Assembly: GCF_000182925.2 (NCBI RefSeq)
Contig: NC_026507.1
Location: 992,001-1,056,000, forward strand
Length of the DNA: 64,000 bases
Direction of reading: 5' to 3'
Origin: Neurospora crassa OR74A
Lineage: Eukaryota; Ascomycota; Sordariomycetes; Sordariales; Sordariaceae
In this document: positions 56,864-64,000 of the stretch, piece after piece
How positions within the stretch are numbered: position 1 is the stretch's first letter
Layout: each line of letters starts with the position of its first letter
Program-made: the position numbers and the translations under genes
Notes under the pieces: generated by a model
Told to the model about the DNA's origin: nothing
Database searches by the model: none
Seen by the model: only the letters and a program-made list of their open reading frames with translations

Positions 56864-59800
56864 GGATTCCGAGTTAGACCGGGTACCATTGTGGTGGATT
56901 CCTATTTATTATCCTAAAAGTAGAAGGTATTTTAGGGTTAATTATTCGGAAAAGGGAAGGGTAGTAATATATATAAATAAGAAATAGAATTTAAAAGATT
57001 TAAATTTCTAAATTAGAAAGGATTAGACTGTAATTATATTTAAAAATTTAAAGGATTTAACAACCGTCTATTCTATTTACTCTCCTATCCTTACATAGGG
57101 AATACTAGAGTATTAATAGGAGTTACTACTTTTCGAATTTATTGAGGCCGGACCTCCGGCGGGAAATTTAATCGCTATTAGGAATTTTAATTTCTATTAT
57201 CCTAATTAGAATTTAGAAAATAGGATTAATTTAAGAGTTATTCGCCTCCTTATATAGGTACGACGTTAAAGATTTAATTTATTTACCTCTTATAGTAAAT
57301 TAATTAAATTCGGGAATATAATACGAGGAAAGAAGGATAGAATAATTAATTATATATAGTTATTACCCGGGGTCGAGGTTAAGTATTAGGGAGTATAGTG
57401 GTATAAGTAAACCGGTTTAAACTATTACCTTTAAGAAATTTAAATTTAAATAGGAAGGAAAAATAAAAAAAGTTAAAAAAGAAGGAAGATATAGTTAGAG
57501 TTTTATAAATATAGAAAAAGTAAAGGAAGCATTAGAAAAATAAATATTAGTCCTAAAAAGGATTAATATAATAAAAGACTTTAAGCTTATTTTTTGTAAG
57601 TTTAATAGAAAATTTATAAATATTATAGAGGAATTCGTTTTGTACCGGAAGAAAGGTCGAGGGAGGAAAGCGAATTAGTAAATATTAGAATATAAAATAG
57701 CTAGAAAAGAAGTGCGGAGAATATATTAGGAGTAGTTTAAATATTAAATAATATTAAATTAAAGGGAATTTATTAAAGTTATAATAAAAAAGAAGAGGAT
57801 TATTACAAAGGCCTAGTAAGTTATATAGTACAATAGCGTTACTAAAACTTTAAAGAACCTAAATTGATTTTAATTATTAGAACAATAGGCTCGGACCCGA
57901 AGCTACTAATTAATAAATTTACTTAAATTATTAATCCTTTAAACCTACGAAGGGGTAGTAGAAATTAGAAATTATAGTAGTAAGGCTAAGATTTTTATTA
58001 ATTATTTTTTCCTAAAGGTAGAAGTCCTAACGGATTACTTACTAAATTAAATTAAATTACTAAAGGGCGTTAACCTAATAATTATTAGCAATTTAATTAA
58101 TAAAAAAGATATTTAGGATATATTCTCCCGAATAGCATTTAATAAGGCCCCCGGGGTCGATTAGTATTCAAATAAATTTCTAAAATTATATAAGTAATTA
58201 TTCCAGTAGGCTATAGTATATTTAATATCTATTAGCTTCCAATTTAATTACTTCCTACAGTAATTTAAGAATATAAAAATCGTTATTCTTAAGAAGTTTA
58301 AAAAGAATACCGCTTAATAAAAGTTAGTAGGTATATAGAAATTAATATTACTATTTAGTAATATAAGAAAAATCTTTAAAGTATTTATAATTAAGAGATT
58401 TATATAAGTAATTAAAGAATTTAATCTTTTATTGGAGGGTTAAATAGGTAATTGGGTAGGCCGTTTAATAGAGTTTGTAGTCCAGGTAGTTACTAATGTA
58501 GTATATATAATTTAGAAATTCGGAGTTGTAACGTCCTTTATACTCTTTAATTTAAAAGGAACGTTTAATAGAATTAATTATAGGTAGTTTCTATATACCC
58601 TATAGGAAATATAATTCTTAATATAGATTATTAGGTAGGTAGTAAATTTTATTATTAATAGGAGGGGTTCCTTTTTCTTCGATAACAAAATATCCTGCCT
58701 TTATATAATTATTATTAGTATATTGTAAAGNNNNNNNNNNNNNNNNNNNNNNNNNNNNNNNNNNNNNNNNNNNNNNNNNNNNNNNNNNNNNNNNNNNNNN
58801 NNNNNNNNNNNNNNNNNNNNNNNNNNNNNNGGTTAGCGAAATATTAGATTAAGTATTTAAGAATTATTATTGGGGCGTATAAAATTATATTGGTAAGAAA
58901 TTTAAAAACGGAAATATTTTGTCCGCCGTTCGACCTTTACTTTAATAAGAGGGTCTGAGCTTTCGAAGAAAGGTTTATCCGGATGGACTAAGTCCGGCTC
59001 GTATAGAGGATAGTAGTTTAGGTTTTTAGTTGTATTTAGGTATAATAATTAAAAGGTCGGCTACCTACCGATAAATTAGAAAGTAGTATAATTAAAGTAT
59101 AATAGGCCGAGGAATAAGCGTTAATAGAGAAACTATTAGTAATAGTAGTTAGTCCTCCCCTAAATTTAGGGACCCTACTACTATTATTATAAATTTTAAA
59201 ATTAATAGTTACCGATTAGGAGGAGTAATTAGAAGATGTAATAAATTAGGAATAGGTATTGTATTATAATTATTATTTAGCGGTAGCGGTAGTAAAATTA
59301 GGGCGATAGTACAAATTTACTATCGCCGACCTTATTTTTAAGTTTAGTAGAGAAGTTATTTAGTAATATATAGTCGGTACGAAAAAGAAGAAAGGAAAAT
59401 GTTAAAAATTAGGAGAAAATAAAGAAGAATTATACTTATTAATTAAAGCGAAGAATTCCCTTTTTATTTAAATTAAGACGGAAGTTATTAACCTCCGGGC
59501 CTTCCTCTATAGGAAGAAAGTACCGGACGTTCTAACCCTTATTTATACTTATAGATTCGAGAAAGAAATTTTCGTTTATATTATTCTAAATTACTTTAAT
59601 ATAGATACTAATTTTTAAAATAATTTAGAAGTTTAATTATTAATAAAAGAGGAATTTTAAGAGTTCCTAAACGATAGAATTAAAGCCGAAAGAATTCTAT
59701 TATAGGCGTTAAAATTAGGGAGGTTGAAAAAATACTATTTAATAATTAAATTAGAGGAGGAATAGTACGAAGAGATTATAAAATACTCCTAAAAAGAATA

Positions 59801-59900
59801 TAGAATATTAATAATATTAAAATAAAAGGATAGGAGTAGGGAAAAGATAATTATATTAATTATAGGAATTATTTAAATTATAATTATAGTAAGAATTAAA
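56864..59900 (+). mobile_element. RIP-degraded non-LTR (LINE, Tad-like) retrotransposon
   Basis: On the plus strand at 58131-58730 the product reads AFNKAPGVD.YSNKFLK, IVILKKFKKNTA, LLFSNIRKIFKVFIIKRF, and SFILFNLKGTFNRI, the order of a LINE reverse transcriptase. It is cut by the 100-N gap just where the G-S-P-L-S-P motif should be. At about 59490-59610 LRAFLYRKKVPDVLT is followed by a degraded C-x-C..H..C knuckle (now Tyr in place of Cys), typical of the C-terminus of Tad-type ORF2. The family was assigned by motif order; the ends were not found. Confidence 0.75.
58731..58830. other. Assembly gap (100 N) inside the LINE RT
   Basis: Exactly 100 unknown bases replace the part of the reverse transcriptase that should include the catalytic FADD box. 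The downstream sequence belongs to a later part of the ORF or to another copy. Confidence 0.99.
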
Positions 59901-61413
59901 AAATACTATTTAACGAGCGCTTAATTACATTTAAAAAATTATTTGAATAATTCTATTATATAAGTTTAGTTTGTAGTAACCTTATAGTACTATTAAACTT
60001 AATTATTATTTATAAGGGGGCGGCCGGGAGGGTCGATAGTTATAAGATTATTAGGAATAAAATTACTATTACTAAAACCGGAAACTATACGAATAAGAAT
60101 AGTAAAACTACTATTACTAAATACGATATACGTAAAAATAATAGTACTACTATTAGAATTGAATATAATTTAAATTGGGTTTATAGTACTACCGCCGGAG
60201 AGAGAAGGGATACGACTATAGCGAATATTTCTTATAATTAATTTATAGTAACCCTTTTACTAGAAGTTAGTAATATTATAATTAATAGTATAAGGAAAAT
60301 GTTTGTAGTTAGTAGGTAGTTTGTTATACTCTAAATAAATATATATATAATAGGTAAAATTATTAGCGGTACGAACGAAGGTATTTAAATTGAGTTCGAA
60401 CTTATTTTAATTATTTAATATTATAGTAATAGTTGCTATTTAAATAGTATTATAAGTATTGTATAAATTTATAGGAATATTTAATATATATATTTTATAA
60501 GTATAGGAGTAGGTAGTATTTTAGGTACTATTAGTTAAAATAGAAGTTAGATAATAACGAAGGAAAGGAAATATAGGGAATAAGAGATTTATTAGTTGTT
60601 AAAATAAAGTAAATCTTTTTAGTAATAATTTTATAAAAATTATTAGGGGAATTAAATTTATTGCTACGTAGGATAGAAGTGAGATTTAAAGTATAGTAAA
60701 AGTAAGGAATTTTATAAATAATATTAATTAAATTAATATAAAGGCCGAAGAGAATGAAGAAGGATATTATATTGGTTTGGGGGAGGATAATTATTAAGGA
60801 AATTACGAAGGGTACGAATAAGGAATATAGGTTCTAAAAGTATAATTATAAGGGATATAAGGCTTAGGGATGTATTAGGGGAGGGATTTTCTATATTAGA
60901 GGTTAAATTGATTAGGCTAGGGCAATAACGGTTAAAGGAAACTATTTTATTAGAAAGTATAATAGGGAGGAAGGAGAAGAAGGATTAGGAAGGGGTATTA
61001 TATAGAAGATTATATAAATAAGGGAAAAGGGTCCTTGCGTTGTTATAAATAAATGTAGATCTACGGAATAGTAGAATAAATAATAGGGAGGAGGTATTTA
61101 TAAATAGGGTAAAGAAGTAGAGAGGTAGAATAATAAATAGGGAAATAGAATAGGGAAGCGGGAAGAAAATAAAGGAAGGAGTAGTAGGGAATAAGATAGA
61201 AAGGTAATAGAGGAAGTAGTACGCCTAATTTAGTCCTATTCCTATTATCTTTATTATTTTAATATTAAAATAATATAGCGGTAGAAGAGATAAAATTAAT
61301 TTATTGTAGTAGTAAGTAAGAATTGTTATAATTGTAAGTAAAGTAGGAGCGGTGTAGAGAATTACGACCGAGATAGAGCTAGGGGTTTTCATCTAGCGGT
61401 GCTTAATATTGTA
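59901..61413. mobile_element. RIP-degraded repeat DNA, unidentified
   Basis: AT-rich, purine-heavy on the plus strand (GGAGGAAGGAG-type words at 60950-61250). No coding motif was recognised. Confidence 0.45.
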
Positions 61414-61513
61414 NNNNNNNNNNNNNNNNNNNNNNNNNNNNNNNNNNNNNNNNNNNNNNNNNNNNNNNNNNNNNNNNNNNNNNNNNNNNNNNNNNNNNNN
61501 NNNNNNNNNNNNN
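61414..61513. other. Assembly gap (100 N)
   Basis: Exactly 100 unknown bases. Confidence 0.99.
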
Positions 61514-64000
61514 CTAATAAGGGTTAAGAAGGTAGTAAAGTTATAATTAGCTTCGTTGAAGGGGATCTAGTTGTACCCTAAGAAAAGATTTAATAAGGAT
61601 ATTATTTTATAGCCTCTAAACGCTTTACTAAACTCTTTATAACCTAGGGGCGGGTTAGCATTTTAGAGGGTTACTTTATTAATCCGTTAGATATTATTAA
61701 TAAAATACAAATTACTATCCTTCTTTATAATTAAGAATTAATTATTCCTATATACTATATAACTTTCTTTTAAAATCCCCTTCTTAATTCAATTTTTTAA
61801 TAGGTTATATACCTTATTATAGAGGGCTTTCGGGATTAGAATAACTTTTATCTACTAAACGGAGTAAAGGATAGTACGGATTTCCTAAAGTAGAATAATA
61901 TTAGGATTTAGTTTTCTATATTTAATAAAGTCCTAAATTAGAGCTTATTCCTTATTAAGGAAAATATAAATAAATAATTCGATTTCCCCTTTATTTAAAG
62001 TATTCTAAACTATTTTTAATAAGACTTAGAATTATTCTTCTATTAAGCGTAATCCTTAAATCAATTCTATAAACCTTAGTACTACGTAGCAATTCCATTC
62101 TAAACCGCAATTTTTAAATATAGAGGCAATTTAATCCTTTACTACTATTAACTTTTTTTCCTTCTAATTAAAGTCTTCTCTAGGCTTTAATCTATTTAAT
62201 ATAATATTATTAATTAAGTTTACTTTCTATATTACTCATTTATATATTATATTAATCTATATAATTATATACTCCAATCTTCCTTTAATACCCTCCAACT
62301 CTTTCCTTTTTTCCTTATAATTATTTAATAAAGATAAATACCCTACTAGTAGGTCCTCTAGGTTGGTATTCCTTAATAATTTTAAAAAGAATTTCTTCTA
62401 ATAGCGATAAATCTATTAAAAGATATTCGGATTTTATAAGCTAATTAGGAAATCCTATTCTTTCCTAAGGAAGACTACTAAATCCTTTATTAACTTATTA
62501 TTAAAGAGGGCGATCCGCTTATTATCCTCCTCTAAGATACCCTCTAATAACTATCCTTTAATTACTAATAGGGCGGTCTCCTCTATATAGCTTTCGCTAA
62601 ACTTACTTCCTAACCCTTAAACGTACAAAGCTACTATAATAGTAGGAGAATTAAACCCTCTACCCATCGCCCTTTCTCCTTTTAAAAGTTTTTAAATTAG
62701 TAATTAAAATAGTATAAATTACTACCCTATTAAATATTATAATTATATAATTTCTTCCACCTTCCTTATATTTTATATAGACCTTAGTATTTTAAAAGAA
62801 TAGTAACCCTAAAATAATATTATAGTTTAGTAGGGCCTACTTTATAATAAAGAAATAAATTTCTCTTCCCTTATCGAATAGTTAGACCTTTTCGCAAATT
62901 TTACTAAAAAATCCCTTCCTTCTTCTATTATTATTAATATTAAAAATATCTATAGTAATATTTTAGAATCTTAATAAATCCGCTAATACTTTATAAATAA
63001 TATTATATTCGGTACCTATATTTAGTAGGGCTACGACTTTCTTTCCTCCTTAGAATTTAATTAATACGTAGAGTATAAATAGAAAAGTAAAGCGCGTAGT
63101 ATCTCCTTCTACGAGGGGTAATTTATTAACGAACTTTATTTAATTTATAGTAAGAGTAAATATATTTTAAGGGGAAACGATATATATTAGTATAAATTTA
63201 TTCTTTCTCTAATCCTTAATATTATACTATTTAAATAAAGAGAAAATATTATTTTCTAAGGATAATTAGGCAAATATAGGGCTATCATTCCTCGAGGCGA
63301 TTTTAACTAAATTTATAAATATATCTATTCTAGGCTCCTACTTTTCTATAGATATAAAGTGAATTTACGCTTTATTAGGCTTAATAGGAATAAATTTATT
63401 AATTTCCGAATTATTATTAGGGGTTATATTATTATAATATTTAAATTGCGTAGTAGGGATCCTATCCTTACTATAAAGGACCCCGGAGAATTACTTAACC
63501 TAATTATAAATAGTTAGGGTATTAATAGGGTTATCTCGGATAATATCTTTAATAATAATAGTAACTTTAGTATTTATAAATTTAATAGCTATAGGGTATA
63601 TTTCCTTTATATTTGAAATATTATTTCGAATTCGGACATCCTTTATATATATTTAATTTAGCCCTTCCTCCTTTTATACGAATAAAACCTTCTTAAATTA
63701 TAATTCTAATACTTTATTAGTAGGGGTAAATAAGTATATTCGAATTTTATTATTTAAAGTAGTTCTAAACTATTTAGGGACTAATTTAAGTACTTCTATA
63801 ATAAATAAATAAAGGATTAAAATAAAAGGAGGGGTAGTTGTAGAGCCTAGTACTATATTATTAATCCTAGGCTTCTTTAATTCGCCGGCTACTACTATAG
63901 TATTCTAGGAAGTAGTACAAATCTCTTTTTAATTTATATCTATTTTAGAGGGCCTTTTTAATTTAGTAGCCTTATTAAGATTAACAATAATCGTATAAAT
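61514..64000 (-). mobile_element. Third Ty3/gypsy retrotransposon remnant, minus strand
   Basis: On the minus strand at about 61890-61514 the product follows the start of a gypsy RT: ALYNKVYNLLKN, ILKESYIVYRNN.FLIIKKDSNLYFINNI.RINKVTL, NANPPLGYKEFSKAFRGYKIISLLNLFLGYN and IPFNEA. That is the K-KKDG-LRFV-D and LDLFSGYDQI pattern with D to N changes. Upstream on that strand (62.6-64 kb) lie degraded protease/gag-like stretches. This RT differs from both nested elements, so it is a third lineage. It is truncated by the gap and the window end. Confidence 0.75.

Overview
The window is nuclear DNA of a filamentous ascomycete (Pezizomycotina). Genes carry short 50-125 bp GT..AG introns, moderately GC-rich exons and fungal-type homologues: a clock-controlled-gene-9-like trehalose synthase, flavohemoglobin, mitochondrial MnSOD, GINS subunit Psf3 and thymidylate synthase. 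They alternate with very AT-rich blocks in which CpA/TpG is almost replaced by TpA while CpG survives. That is the signature of repeat-induced point mutation (RIP).

Layout. 1-2.8 kb: no resolved gene; a possible minus-strand gene end at 0.7-1.0 kb. 2.81-2.90 kb: intron-containing tRNA-Pro(AGG). 4.27-5.20 kb: secreted protein with three long internal repeats, no recognised family. 5.77-6.51 kb (minus) and 7.03-7.83 kb (plus): divergent PSF3 and SOD2. 7.8-12.3 kb: gene-poor. 12.27-15.05 kb: trehalose synthase (four exons). 15.65-35.96 kb: a three-layer nest of RIP-degraded mobile elements. 36.15-37.36 kb: thymidylate synthase. 37.4-40.3 kb: gene-poor with fragments. 40.3-42.6 kb (minus): 744-residue orphan protein. 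46.06-47.32 kb: flavohemoglobin. 48.0-64.0 kb: RIP-degraded transposon graveyard with four 100-N assembly gaps.

The nest is the most informative part. An outer ~70 bp inverted repeat containing a TG/CA palindrome (15646-15714 and 35883-35955) brackets about 4.4 kb of unidentified minus-strand coding remnant. Into this a Ty3/gypsy chromodomain retrotransposon (18313-34258, 308 bp LTRs, TTTAA target duplication) inserted. Into its RT/RNase H region a second chromodomain retrotransposon inserted (21583-29953, 251 bp LTRs, GCACT target duplication, one copy RIP-mutated). Both RTs have lost the catalytic YIDD (now YINN). In both LTR pairs the outward-facing half is far less mutated than the inward-facing half. 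The outer retrotransposon also carries a minus-strand open frame behind its integrase.

The confident genes form no obvious pathway: replication (PSF3, thymidylate synthase), oxidative and nitrosative defence (SOD2, flavohemoglobin) and stress carbohydrate metabolism (trehalose). Gene models were spliced by eye from reading-frame continuity and GT..AG signals. Family names come from recognised motifs, not searches.
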